Shown here one piece after another: positions 1 to 8,046 of a stretch of 64,000 nucleotides of DNA. The DNA is taken from assembly GCA_050946055.1 (NCBI GenBank), contig JBMNUB010000012.1:1-64000 (forward strand), written 5' to 3'. The notes under the pieces were generated by a model, which did no database searches, was not told the DNA's origin, and saw only the letters and a program-made list of their open reading frames with translations. This DNA comes from Fimadaptatus sp050946055 (GTDB lineage: Bacteria; Bacillota; Clostridia; Christensenellales; Aristaeellaceae). Position 1 is the first letter of the stretch; each line of letters begins with the position of its first letter. The translations under genes were made by a program, and so were the position numbers.

Positions 1-121
1 TGAGCGTATTTCACTCAAAAACGGCCTCACCCCGGTTGAAATCCGAGGCAAGACCGCGTAAACTATTACTATCTACAGCAGGGCCTTTCTTTCTTTTGTC
101 TACTGTTTAGGGAACAGTCCA
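1..121 (+). mobile_element. Right end of an IS3-family insertion sequence
   Basis: The segment holds the last codons of an IS3-type transposase (2-61), then about 60 bp ending in an imperfect terminal repeat (about 97-121) that finishes in CCA, as expected for the TG...CA ends of IS3 elements. Immediately downstream, at 119-160, the sequence matches the interior of the repeat family found intact at 9211-9468, so the element appears to have inserted into a copy of that repeat. The left part of the element lies outside the window. Confidence 0.7.
2..61 (+). CDS. IS3-family transposase (OrfB), C-terminal fragment
   Basis: Only the last 19 codons are in the window; the frame is open to the left edge. 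The visible tail contains SLKNGLTPVEIR, which matches the end of the DDE integrase core of IS3/IS150-type OrfB proteins, where a short segment of the form LxxLTPVEYR lies just before the stop. The protein would catalyse cut-out and strand transfer of the element. Nothing can be said about whether the complete gene is intact. The assignment rests on this short motif plus the terminal-repeat-like sequence downstream. Confidence 0.65.
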   Translation, partial: ERISLKNGLTPVEIRGKTA

Positions 122-180
122 CATGTCACCGGGCGCGATTAAAGCCGGCGGGCTGCGCAAACATACTATTTGTTTTAAAT
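119..180 (+). repeat. Partial MITE-like repeat (right part), interrupted by the IS3 element
   Basis: Bases 119-158 are nearly identical to 9389-9427 (ACATGTCNCCGGGCGC, then AAGCCGGCGGGCTGCG). The left half of the repeat is missing because the insertion sequence abuts it. The orientation is the same as the copy at 9211-9468. Confidence 0.65.
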
Positions 181-206
181 AATCCTCTCATACATGACCT
201 TACAGA

Positions 207-246
207 TAAGGGCTGCCGCACAGCCAAAGCCCTGCGACAGCCCTAT
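207..246. other. Imperfect hairpin between the IS remnant and gdpD
   Basis: Arms 209-220 and 233-244 pair over 12 bp with one G-U pair. It lies about 140 bp downstream of the gdpD stop codon (gdpD is on the minus strand) and could end its transcript, but there is no clear U-run. Apart from this hairpin, bases 181-381 hold nothing I can name. Confidence 0.3.
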
Positions 247-381
247 AAACTTATGCGTTGCCATCATGCCCCGAGCCTCATCTCGCTTTACATATGGTAT
301 ATCTCATATGTTTTCAGCTCCACCGGCAAAAGCCCGAGACCGCGAATGCGGGAGCAGCCGCTTCTTGACATTCGCGCCCTA

Positions 382-1095
382 TCACAGCTTGCTGCGTATA
401 TCCAGCGCCACGTCGGGCAGATCGGTTATTATCTCCGCGCCCTCTGTCATGAAGCGGCGCATCAGCTCCGGGTCGTCCACCGTCCACGGGCGCACTATTA
501 TGCCCGCCTCGGTCGCTGACTGCATGTAACCGGGTGCCAGCAGGCTGGCATAGTGCGGATGCAGCGCCTCCGCGCCTATAGCCTTGGCGTAGTCCCAGTC
601 GCGCACCATCTGGCAGGAGTACAGAAGGCCTATGGGTGCGCTGTGATCCAGCTCGCGCACGCGCATCAGCGCCCTGTGATTAAACGAGGAGTACAGCACG
701 CGCGATGCCAGCCCGAACTCATGCACCAGCGCAACCGCCTTGTCCTCCAGCCCGTCAAAGCCGCGCGGGTTCAGGCCGGACTTTATCTCCATATTGAGCA
801 GCAGGCGATTGTCGCGCATCTGCTCCAGCACTTCGCTGAGCAGCGGCGGGCGCTGGCCCTGACCGCAGTCCAGCTTGCGCAGCTCGTCCCAGGTCATGTC
901 GGCTATCTCGCCGTGACCGTCGGTGGTGCGGTCTACCTTGTTGTCGTGCATGACTATCACGCGGCCATCGGCGCTCAGCGACACGTCCAGCTCTATGCCG
1001 TCCGCACCCAGCTCGGCTGCGCGCGCGAAAGCGGCCAATGTGTTCTCCGGGAACTGACGGCAAGCGCCCCTGTGCGCCCATATCTTTACTGCCAT
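382..1095 (-). CDS. Glycerophosphodiester phosphodiesterase
   Basis: This 237-residue protein of the GDPD family (TIM-barrel) would hydrolyse glycerophosphodiesters to glycerol 3-phosphate and an alcohol. The N-terminus has the hallmark HRG (residues 8-10) followed by PENT, then GIELDV and VMHD, which carry the catalytic and metal-binding His and Glu residues. The C-terminus has ITDLP, typical of the last barrel strand. The start at 1095 was chosen because a good AGGAG site lies just upstream; a longer reading frame to 1176 would begin in non-conserved sequence. There is no signal peptide, so it is the short cytoplasmic type. It is divergent from the NifU-like gene. Family assignment is secure; the natural substrate is not known. 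Confidence 0.92.
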   Translation of the reverse strand: MAVKIWAHRGACRQFPENTLAAFARAAELGADGIELDVSLSADGRVIVMHDNKVDRTTDGHGEIADMTWDELRKLDCGQGQRPPLLSEVLEQMRDNRLLLNMEIKSGLNPRGFDGLEDKAVALVHEFGLASRVLYSSFNHRALMRVRELDHSAPIGLLYSCQMVRDWDYAKAIGAEALHPHYASLLAPGYMQSATEAGIIVRPWTVDDPELMRRFMTEGAEIITDLPDVALDIRSKL

Positions 1096-1209
1096 TTTGC
1101 TCTCCTCCTTTGCGGCGCCAGTAGCCCGCGCCGACTGTATATTCCATATTATACACCCAAGTCTCACATATACCAAGCCGGAAGTATGAAAACTTCACGC
1201 AAGCGCCAT

Positions 1210-1237
1210 TTGAAAATCTGCACATATATGCTATAAT
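1210..1237 (+). promoter_or_regulatory. Promoter of the NifU-like/GGGtGRT operon
   Basis: TTGAAA (1210-1215) and TATAAT (1232-1237) are separated by 16 bp, about 60 bp upstream of the start codon at 1299. Confidence 0.65.
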
Positions 1238-1298
1238 TAGTCAAGACCGCCATTTCGGGCGCATGATTCCAAAACCCTATGGCAAGGAGGACAATGAT

Positions 1299-1991
1299 AT
1301 GCAATACTCGCATGAAGTCGAGCAGATGGTGTGTGTGGCGAAGGGCCCCAACCATGGCCCCGCGCCGATCCCCGAGGAGGGCAAGTGGATACAGGCCAAG
1401 GAGATAAAGGACATTTCCGGCTTTACTCACGGTGTGGGCTGGTGCGCGCCTCAGCAGGGTGCCTGTAAGCTGTCCCTGAACATCAAGGAAGGCGTTATAC
1501 AGGAAGCTCTGGTAGAGACCCTGGGCTGCTCCGGCATGACCCACTCTGCCGCCATGGCCGCCGAGATACTGCCCGGCAAGACCATACTCGAGGCTCTGAA
1601 CACCGACCTTGTGTGCGACGCCATCAACACCGCCATGCGCGAGCTGTTCCTGCAGATCGTATATGGCCGCAGCCAGAGCGCTTTCTCCGAGGACGGCCTG
1701 ACCATAGGCGCCGGTCTGGAGGATCTGGGCAAGGGTCTGCGCAGCCAGGTCGGCACCATGTACGGCACGCTGGCCAAGGGCGTTCGCTATCTGGAGATGG
1801 CCGAGGGCTACGTGACCAAGATAGCTCTGGATGCCGACGATCAGGTATGCGGCTATCAGTTCGTAAACCTGGGCAAGATGATGGATGCCATCAAGAAGGG
1901 TGTCGATCCCAAGGAAGCTTACGAGAAGAACATCGGCAAGTACGGCCGCTTCGACGACGCTGCCAAGTACATCGATCCCCGCAAGCAATAA
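1299..1991 (+). CDS. NifU/IscU-like iron-sulfur cluster scaffold protein
   Basis: The 230-residue protein resembles the IscU/NifU N-terminal scaffold domain, on which Fe-S clusters are assembled. Cysteines that could be cluster ligands sit at residues 49 and 56 (GWCAPQQGAC), 77 (LGCSG) and 106 (LVCDA), spaced as in scaffold proteins. The C-terminal third (about residues 150-230) is an extension not found in IscU. Start at 1299 is set by AAGGAGG at 1285-1291; the longer frame from 1263 lacks a site. The gene lies 20 bp before the GGGtGRT gene and is almost certainly co-transcribed with it. The pair recurs in Clostridia, so the scaffold may serve that partner rather than general Fe-S assembly; this is inference. 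Confidence 0.85.
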   Translation: MQYSHEVEQMVCVAKGPNHGPAPIPEEGKWIQAKEIKDISGFTHGVGWCAPQQGACKLSLNIKEGVIQEALVETLGCSGMTHSAAMAAEILPGKTILEALNTDLVCDAINTAMRELFLQIVYGRSQSAFSEDGLTIGAGLEDLGKGLRSQVGTMYGTLAKGVRYLEMAEGYVTKIALDADDQVCGYQFVNLGKMMDAIKKGVDPKEAYEKNIGKYGRFDDAAKYIDPRKQ

Positions 1992-2011
1992 TCTAAGGAG
2001 AGGTGAGCAAA

Positions 2012-3013
2012 ATGGTCCGTTTCGAAAATTACGAGAGAAGAATCAACCAGATCACGCCCGTGCTTGAGAAGTACGGCTTCAAGGACTTGGAAGACGCTCG
2101 CGATTTCTGCCTCTCCAAGGGCATCGATTGCGAGAACATAGTAAAGGGCATACAGCCCATCGCCTTTGAGAACGCCGTTTGGGCCTACACCCTGGGTGTA
2201 GCCATCGCGCTCAAGAAGAACAACACCGCCGCTGCCGATGCCGCTGAGTCCATCGGCGAGGGTCTGCAGGCCTTCTGCATCCCCGGCTCTGTCGCCGATC
2301 AGCGTCAGGTCGGTCTGGGCCACGGCAATCTGGCCGCCATGCTGCTGCGCGAGGAGACCAAGTGCTTCTGCTTCTTGGCCGGTCACGAGTCCTTCGCGGC
2401 CGCTGAGGGTGCCATCGGCATAGCCCGCACCGCCAACAAGGTTCGCAAGGAGCCCCTGCAGGTCATCCTCAACGGTCTGGGCAAGGATGCCGCTATGATA
2501 ATCAGCCGCATCAACGGCTTCACCTACGTGCAGACCGATTACAACCAGTACACCGGCGAGCTGAAGGTAGTCAACACCAAGGCTTACTCCGAGGGTGAGC
2601 GCGCCAAGGTTCGCTGCTACGGCGCCAACGACGTAAACGAGGGCGTTGCCATCATGCGTCGCGAGAGCGTTGACGTGTCCATAACCGGTAACTCCACCAA
2701 CCCCACCCGCTTCCAGCATCCGGTCGCCGGCACCTACAAGAAGTGGTGCTGGGACAACGGCAAGAAGTACTTCTCCGTTGCTTCCGGCGGCGGCACCGGC
2801 CGCACGCTGCACCCGGACAATATGGCTGCCGGCCCCGCCTCCTACGGCATGACCGACACCATGGGCCGCATGCACTCCGACGCCCAGTTCGCCGGTTCCT
2901 CCTCCGTGCCTGCGCACGTTGAGATGATGGGCCTTATCGGCATGGGCAACAACCCCATGGTCGGCGCGAGCGTTGCCTGCGCTGTTGCGGTTGAGGAAGC
3001 CCTCAAGGCGTAA
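2012..3013 (+). CDS. GGGtGRT family protein (function unknown)
   Basis: This 333-residue protein carries the family signature GGGTGRT at about residues 259-265. It has several conserved Cys (for example CFCFLAGHE), and glycine-rich stretches such as GLGHGNLAAML and GLIGMGNNPMVG. No enzyme activity is established for the family. The ATG at 2012 is preferred over the in-frame GTG at 2003 because GAGGTGA (2000-2006) sits 5 bp before it, whereas the GTG would overlap its own site. It is second in an operon with the NifU-like scaffold. Isoleucine codons here are mostly ATC (about 14 ATC to 5 ATA by hand count), unlike mnmG, which suggests high expression. Identification is firm; role unknown. Confidence 0.9.
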   Translation: MVRFENYERRINQITPVLEKYGFKDLEDARDFCLSKGIDCENIVKGIQPIAFENAVWAYTLGVAIALKKNNTAAADAAESIGEGLQAFCIPGSVADQRQVGLGHGNLAAMLLREETKCFCFLAGHESFAAAEGAIGIARTANKVRKEPLQVILNGLGKDAAMIISRINGFTYVQTDYNQYTGELKVVNTKAYSEGERAKVRCYGANDVNEGVAIMRRESVDVSITGNSTNPTRFQHPVAGTYKKWCWDNGKKYFSVASGGGTGRTLHPDNMAAGPASYGMTDTMGRMHSDAQFAGSSSVPAHVEMMGLIGMGNNPMVGASVACAVAVEEALKA

Positions 3014-3043
3014 TCGTCACGCATATCTTTGCGCTATATGCGC

Positions 3044-3079
3044 ATGTGCTTTCCCTGTCTCAGGGAAAGCACATTTTTT
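3044..3079 (+). terminator. Rho-independent terminator after the GGGtGRT gene
   Basis: A perfect 14-bp stem (3044-3057 with 3061-3074) with a 3-nt loop is followed by a run of Ts. It lies 30 bp after the stop codon. Confidence 0.88.
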
Positions 3080-3159
3080 ATGCCCGTTATGCTAATATGC
3101 ATGCTTCTCATGGCAATATCAGCGGCATGCTTGCGCTGTATTTCGCCAGTTCACGCATA

Positions 3160-3858
3160 TCACAGCGCCTTCTCCAGTTCACCGCTTACCCTTACCAGTT
3201 CGCATATAAAACCGCCCCACTGCTCATCTCGCTCGCCTGCGTCCAGCGCCAGATAGCCGCGCACGCACTCCAGCGCGTCCTGAGCCGCCGCACGCAGCGG
3301 TTCCTGCGCCGCCGCGCGCGCGTCCAGCAACTTATCCAGCGCGTCCAGCACGGCACACGCGCACTTGTCGCCGCCCGCCTTAACGCGCATGCCCTCTATC
3401 GATGCCGACGCTCTGCGCGCGCCGGTGGGCTCGGGCATATCCAGACCCTGCCTGCGCAGGCGCTCGGCTATGTTCCTCACCACGTCGGGACGGCTCTTGA
3501 GCATGGCGCGATACTTGTTCTGATACCTGAGCATGAGCCGCTGGTCGCCGTCCGCCAGCCGCGTGACGCATGCGCGCACGCTCTCACCTGCCGCACGTGC
3601 GCGCAGCACCTGCTCCACAAGCTGCTCGGCTTCTTCATCGGTAAAGGGTGTAAAGTGCGCGCGGCGCACGCCATCCTCCTCGCGGCTGCGCGCGTAGTAA
3701 TAGTTGCGTATGCTGTTGGGCTTGCGCCCCGTGCGGAACGCCGTCGCCTCGAACACCTCGCGCAGAGGCCGCCCCGCCTCACGCGCCTGCCGCGCCTGCA
3801 GCATAAGTTCGTCGGAATCCTGTTCGCTCCAGCCGTTTCGGCTCGTCCCTGCCTGCAT
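3160..3858 (-). CDS. RsfA-like SANT/Myb-domain protein
   Basis: The 232-residue protein begins with NGWSEQDSDELM followed by a helical segment ending in RTGRKPNSIRNYYYAR (about residues 8-60). This resembles the Myb/SANT-like DNA-binding fold of RsfA, the prespore-specific regulator of Bacillus. A second similar segment, beginning FTPFTDEEAEQLV, follows at about residues 75-130, and the rest is Ala/Arg-rich helix. The start at 3858 is set by GAGGGGTGAG just upstream; the frame could extend to 4044 but that part is unlike the family. It stands alone, convergent with the GGGtGRT gene. A role in sporulation gene control is inferred from the family only; no other sporulation gene is in the window. 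Confidence 0.6.
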   Translation of the reverse strand: MQAGTSRNGWSEQDSDELMLQARQAREAGRPLREVFEATAFRTGRKPNSIRNYYYARSREEDGVRRAHFTPFTDEEAEQLVEQVLRARAAGESVRACVTRLADGDQRLMLRYQNKYRAMLKSRPDVVRNIAERLRRQGLDMPEPTGARRASASIEGMRVKAGGDKCACAVLDALDKLLDARAAAQEPLRAAAQDALECVRGYLALDAGERDEQWGGFICELVRVSGELEKAL

Positions 3859-4044
3859 ATATCGCTCACCCCTCAATGCCATTGTATTACAAGTATTGCA
3901 TGAAGGGCCTGTCCATATACCTAACTCAGCAATATTTATCGTATTTAAATCGCGGCGCGTAGCCCGCTCGGCTTGTATATGCGCTCCGAATGCGAGCCAT
4001 GGCACAAGTGATTCCATGGCGCAAGCGCCTCTCTTTGTCCGCAC

Positions 4045-4141
4045 CGCAAAGCCTGCGCAGTTGGGCGCGGCGAGTTGCTCCGCGTGAGCCGTAACGCAAA
4101 GCCTGCGCGGTTGGGCGCGGCGAGTTGCTCCGCGTGAGCCG
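4045..4141. repeat. 50-bp tandem duplication next to the lysR stop codon
   Basis: Two copies (4045-4091 and 4095-4141) of a 47-bp sequence differ at one position and are 50 bp apart. The array ends two bases before the lysR stop codon at 4144-4146, that is, directly downstream of lysR. Confidence 0.85.
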
Positions 4142-4143
4142 CG

Positions 4144-5025
4144 TCACAGGCGAGTCCGCTCCTCACCCGCGCACATCTCCATGAAGCGGCGGGCGGCGGG
4201 CGTCAGGTACTTGTGGCGATGCCAGACTATGTTAAACGAGCGCTCCAGATGCACATCGGATATGGCGCGCTCGCGCACCTGCCCGCACTCTATCGCCCCG
4301 CGCACCAGCTGGTCGGGCAGTATAGCCACGCCCAGCCCGGCCTCTACCGCGCGCACCAGCGCCTGTGTGCTGGCGCTCTCCCATGCGGGGCTTACCGCGC
4401 AGTCATGCTCCTCCAGCAGCCTGTCCACGGCGGCGCGCCCGGCACTGCCCGGCTCGCGCAGCAGCAGCGGTTTGCGCAGCACGTCCTCAAGCGGCACGCG
4501 CTCGGGCATGTCGCTGTCCGGCGGCACTATAAGCGTGAGCCTATCGCCGCCGAACGCCTGCGCACACAGCTCGGGCGAAGGCGGTGCGCCCTCTATCAGC
4601 GCCAAGTCAAGCTCGTTGCTCATCAGCGCCCGGCTCAGCTGCATAGCGCTGGCCACGCGCGCCCGCACGCGCATGCCCGGCTCCCGCGCCTGAAACCTGC
4701 TCACTATGCGCGGCAGATCGCAGCTGCCTATGGTCATGGTCGCGCCCACGCGCAGCACTCCCGACGCATCCCAGTTGAGCAGGCAGCGCTCCATCTCGGC
4801 AAAAGCGTCCTCTATGTGGACGGCATAGCCGTACATCTCATGCGCGCACTCGGTAGCGCTTATACCCCTGCCCAGCCGCTCGAACAGCCGCACGCCGTAG
4901 TACCGCTCCAATTCCTGTATGGCGCGCGTGACCGCGGGCTGCGCCATGTGCAGCGTCTCGGCGGCGCGGGTCACGCTCATCTGCCTGTATACGGCCAGGA
5001 ATATGCGCATATGCCTTATGGTCAT
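4144..5025 (-). CDS. LysR-family transcriptional regulator
   Basis: The 293-residue protein has the LysR layout: an N-terminal winged helix-turn-helix (residues 1-60, with VTRAAETLHMAQPAVTRAI as the recognition region) and a C-terminal periplasmic-binding-type effector domain (about 90-290, including GLGVAILPDQL). The start at 5025 gives the canonical MTIRHMRIFL opening and follows GGGGGAA; the frame could run to 5148 but would then read through the promoter. It is divergent from the two chromate-type transporter genes and the promoters overlap, so it probably controls them and itself. The effector is unknown. Confidence 0.92.
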   Translation of the reverse strand: MTIRHMRIFLAVYRQMSVTRAAETLHMAQPAVTRAIQELERYYGVRLFERLGRGISATECAHEMYGYAVHIEDAFAEMERCLLNWDASGVLRVGATMTIGSCDLPRIVSRFQAREPGMRVRARVASAMQLSRALMSNELDLALIEGAPPSPELCAQAFGGDRLTLIVPPDSDMPERVPLEDVLRKPLLLREPGSAGRAAVDRLLEEHDCAVSPAWESASTQALVRAVEAGLGVAILPDQLVRGAIECGQVRERAISDVHLERSFNIVWHRHKYLTPAARRFMEMCAGEERTRL

Positions 5026-5070
5026 GCCGGTTCCCCCAATACATATTAAAAAAATTATCCTTTCCATTAA

Positions 5071-5099
5071 ATAATAGCATTTTACATATCGGCGCGCAA
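5071..5099 (-). promoter_or_regulatory. Promoter of the LysR gene
   Basis: Read on the minus strand, TTGCGC (5099-5094) and TATTAT (5076-5071) are 17 bp apart. It overlaps the divergent transporter promoter almost completely. Confidence 0.5.
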
Positions 5100-5109
5100 G
5101 AGGTATCAT
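5081..5109 (+). promoter_or_regulatory. Promoter of the chromate-type transporter pair
   Basis: TTTACA (5081-5086) and TATCAT (5104-5109) are 17 bp apart, about 27 bp before the start codon. The overlap with the lysR promoter is the usual arrangement for LysR control. Confidence 0.55.
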
Positions 5110-5135
5110 TATAGTGCAAAAGGGGGAATTTTGAT

Positions 5136-5720
5136 ATGGAGCGCACACAGCCCGAAAAGGGGCGGCACACGCTATGGACGCTGTTCACGTCCATGCTGTA
5201 CATAAGCGCGTTCACGTTTGGCGGCGGCTTCGTGATAGTCACATTCATGAAGCGCAAGTTCGTGGACGAGCTGAAGTGGCTGACTGAGGATGAGATGCTG
5301 GACATGACCGCGCTAGCGCAGAGCGCGCCGGGCGCGATAGCGGTAAACGCCGCGATACTCGTAGGCAGGCGTGTAGCCGGTACTCGCGGCATGCTGGCGG
5401 CGGTGCTGGGTACGGTAATACCGCCCATGGTGATACTCTCTGTGATATCGCTGTTCTATTCGGCCTTTGCCAGCAACCGCTGGGTGGCGGCGGCGCTGAG
5501 CGGCATGCAGGCAGGCGTGGCGGCGGTCATATGCGACGTGGTGTGGAATCTGGGCGCAAAGGTCGTGCATGAGCGCAGCGCGCTGTCGGTAGCGATAATG
5601 GTAGCGGCGTTCATAGCGGCGCTGATGGGCGTAAACGTGATAATCGTGATACTGTGTGCGGCGGCGCTGGGCATCATCCGCCTGCTGGTATCGCGCGGCA
5701 AGGGAGGCGCGGGCAAATGA
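5136..5720 (+). CDS. Chromate transporter family protein, first half
   Basis: This 194-residue membrane protein is one CHR domain (chromate ion transporter family). The signature FTFGGGFVIV occurs at about residues 24-33 and AQSAPGAIAVNAA at about 62-74, both typical. Several hydrophobic segments follow. In ChrA of proteobacteria two CHR domains are fused; here, as commonly in Firmicutes, they are two short genes. The downstream half overlaps by 4 bp (ATGA), implying translational coupling and a heterodimer. Family members export chromate where tested, but many have unknown substrates, so chromate is not certain. GGGGGAA precedes the start. Confidence 0.9.
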   Translation: MERTQPEKGRHTLWTLFTSMLYISAFTFGGGFVIVTFMKRKFVDELKWLTEDEMLDMTALAQSAPGAIAVNAAILVGRRVAGTRGMLAAVLGTVIPPMVILSVISLFYSAFASNRWVAAALSGMQAGVAAVICDVVWNLGAKVVHERSALSVAIMVAAFIAALMGVNVIIVILCAAALGIIRLLVSRGKGGAGK

Positions 5721-6280
5721 TATACCTTCAGCTGCTCTTGAGCTTCATACAGGTGGGGTTGTTCAGCGTGGGCGGCGGCTACGCGGCCATGCCCCTTATA
5801 CAGGCGCAGGTTGTCGATCAGCACGCATGGCTCTCGCTAAGCGAGTTCACCGACCTTGTCACCATAGCCGAGATGACGCCCGGCCCCATAGCCATAAACG
5901 CCGCCACATTCGTAGGCACGCGGCTGGCGGGGCCACTGGGCGCGATAGTGGCTACGCTGGGCTGCATACTGCCCTCGCTGATAGTGGTGTCGATAATGTC
6001 CTATATATATGCGCGCTTTAGCGCGTCGGGCGGCATGCAGTCGGTGCTGGGCTGTCTGCGTCCCACCGTGGTGGCGCTGATAGCTTCGGCGGCGCTGTCG
6101 ATACTGACCGTGGTAGTGTTCGCGGGCGGCATAATGAACTTCGCATCTATAAACTGGATAGGGCTGCTGCTGTTCGCGGGCGCGCTGCTGCTGCTCAGGC
6201 TCAAGCGCCTAAACCCCATACTGGTCATGGCAATGTGCGGCGCGGCGAACGTGATGCTGACAGCCGTGGGGCTGTGCTGA
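5717..6280 (+). CDS. Chromate transporter family protein, second half
   Basis: The 187-residue protein is the partner CHR domain. It has LFSVGGGYAAMPLIQ near the N-terminus and AEMTPGPIAINAATF at about residues 53-67, matching the paired motifs of the upstream gene, followed by hydrophobic membrane segments. The start codon overlaps the upstream stop (ATGA at 5717-5720), so no long alternative start is needed. Together the two genes should form one membrane transporter controlled by the divergent LysR protein. Confidence 0.9.
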   Translation: MIYLQLLLSFIQVGLFSVGGGYAAMPLIQAQVVDQHAWLSLSEFTDLVTIAEMTPGPIAINAATFVGTRLAGPLGAIVATLGCILPSLIVVSIMSYIYARFSASGGMQSVLGCLRPTVVALIASAALSILTVVVFAGGIMNFASINWIGLLLFAGALLLLRLKRLNPILVMAMCGAANVMLTAVGLC

Positions 6281-6556
6281 CGGCGCGCGCACAATTTCAT
6301 ATAAATTGTAGGAAACCGCTGCAGGCGGAAACATGACTGACTTTTGACAAAGAGGCCGCATACTGCGCTTCAACATGCGCGGCATGCGGCCTTTGTGTAT
6401 GCAAAGCGCGGCTTTTCGAGCGATGCCGCACGGCGCACTCACGAAAAGCCCTTCCCCTTGCATTGCGCTGACATGCCCGCGCATAAGCGCATGCCCTCCT
6501 CCGACACATGGCGGTTTTTGTCGCGCAAGGAGCGCTGTTTTGTGCCTTTGAGCGCC
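6281..6556. other. Intergenic region with one hairpin
   Basis: The stretch between the transporter pair and the degV promoter holds an imperfect hairpin (about 6346-6396, arms ending in ATGCGGCCTTTGT) that may terminate the transporter transcript, although it lacks a U-run. No coding signal was seen. Confidence 0.35.
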
Positions 6557-6585
6557 TTGAAACGCGACCTTCATTATGGTATACT
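6557..6585 (+). promoter_or_regulatory. Promoter of the degV-like gene
   Basis: TTGAAA (6557-6562) and TATACT (6580-6585) are separated by 17 bp, about 40 bp upstream of the start codon at 6628. Confidence 0.75.
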
Positions 6586-6627
6586 AGTCGCATTGGATGC
6601 AGATACGACCTGAAAGGAGACCACAAC

Positions 6628-7500
6628 ATGGCCACCATTATAGTAACCGAATCCACATGCGATCTGCCGCGTAAATATATCGACGCTCATCCCTGTCTGG
6701 AAGTAGTTCCCATGGTATTTCAGTTTGGCTCGGAGGAGCATCTGGAGATAGCCGGTGAGACCGACCATCACGCCAACTACGAGCGCATGCGCGCAGGCGA
6801 AGTCGCAACCACCTCGCAGATCAACTCGGCTTATCTGTACAGCTATTTCAAGAAGCACCTTGAAAACGGTGACGATGTGCTGTATCTGGCGTTTTCGTCC
6901 GGGTTGAGCGGCACCTGCTCCAACGGCATGCTGGCCGCCGCCGATCTGCGCGCCGAGTTCCCCGGCAGGCAGATAGAGGTCATAGACACGCTCGCGCCCT
7001 CCCTCATGGAAGGCATGCTGGCGATAATGACCGCCGAGCGTCTGGAGCGCACCGGTGAGGACGTGGCCGCGCTCGCCAAGTGGGTGGAGAGCATAAAGCC
7101 CCGCCTTAACGCATGGTTCACCGTGGACGATTTGAAGTTCCTCAAGCGCGGCGGACGCATCTCTGCCGCCACCGCCGCCATAGGCACTATGCTGTCCATA
7201 AAGCCGGTCTTGCACGTGGACAACGAGGGACATCTGATACCGATAAGCAAGGAGCGCGGCCGCAAGCGCGCGCTCAAGGCGCTGATTGACCACATGGCGG
7301 CGCAATGCCCCGATCCCGAAAGCACGCCCGTATACATAGGTCACGGCGACTGTCTGGACGATGCAAATGCGCTGGCCGCCATGGTAGAGGAGCGCTTTGG
7401 CGTAAAGCCCGAGCTTATCAACTACATAGGCATGATAATCGGCTCGCACTCCGGCCCCGGCACGATAGCGCTGTTCTTCGTGGGCAAGGACAGGGGCTGA
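6628..7500 (+). CDS. DegV family fatty-acid-binding protein
   Basis: The 290-residue protein opens with IIVTESTCDLP, the typical DegV start, and has TTSQIN at about residues 58-63, the FSSGLSGT segment and KFLKRGGRIS further on. DegV (FakB-type) proteins bind a fatty acid between two alpha/beta domains and, in some species, present it to the fatty acid kinase FakA. No fakA is nearby. The start at 6628 follows AAAGGAGA; the frame upstream has no site. It is a single-gene unit with its own promoter and terminator. Confidence 0.93.
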   Translation: MATIIVTESTCDLPRKYIDAHPCLEVVPMVFQFGSEEHLEIAGETDHHANYERMRAGEVATTSQINSAYLYSYFKKHLENGDDVLYLAFSSGLSGTCSNGMLAAADLRAEFPGRQIEVIDTLAPSLMEGMLAIMTAERLERTGEDVAALAKWVESIKPRLNAWFTVDDLKFLKRGGRISAATAAIGTMLSIKPVLHVDNEGHLIPISKERGRKRALKALIDHMAAQCPDPESTPVYIGHGDCLDDANALAAMVEERFGVKPELINYIGMIIGSHSGPGTIALFFVGKDRG

Positions 7501-7550
7501 GCCTAAGCGCCCGTCAGGCGGCATGCGCTTAGTGCCGCCAAACAATATAG

Positions 7551-7599
7551 CAAGCCGCGCCACTCCCTGCGAACATTTCCGGGAGCGGCGCGGCTTTTG
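7551..7599 (+). terminator. Rho-independent terminator after the degV-like gene
   Basis: AAGCCGCGCC (7552-7561) pairs with GGCGCGGCTT (7587-7596), extended inward by CTCCC/GGGAG with one mismatch, and ends in a short T-run. Confidence 0.75.
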
Positions 7600-8046
7600 C
7601 AATGGGACGCTCTGCCTGCGCAGGGCTATTCCGTAGCTCATCCCTTTCTGCCACAATGCCTGCCCTGAAAGGGAGGAGCGCGAATCGTCGAAAGAGTGCG
7701 CGTCGTAAGGCTTCCCACGAATGCCGGATCGCGGCATTGGGAGGCACGGCGCGACTTTGTCCCGGCAAACGCAATGCCACTTTCAGCGCTGCGGTGTTAC
7801 CCCTCAGCCGCTCAGGCATCAGTTCTCATTTCAGTAGTGCTATGAGCCGGGCTACGGCTGCGTCCGGTGCGATATCAGCCGCGCTTGTAAGCATCTCATG
7901 CGCCGTGCCTAAAGCTCCTTCCCTTACAGGAGCAATGAGGTTGGCATTGCCGTCCACTTTTTGCATATTTTACATCATCCTTGCAACCAACATGAGCATT
8001 CATGCGTCATATAAGCGAAATAAATGCATTCCCCAAGGAGGGAAAT
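7600..8046. repeat. Intergenic region with a diverged copy of the 24-kb repeat family
   Basis: On the minus strand, about 7660-7835 aligns by eye with 24133-24225: both have CTGAAA, then TGAGCGGCTGAG, and about 40 bp later CCGGGACAAA. Open frames crossing the region show no recognisable protein and no well-placed ribosome site. The rest of the stretch up to the gene at 8047 holds nothing else I can name. Confidence 0.4.
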
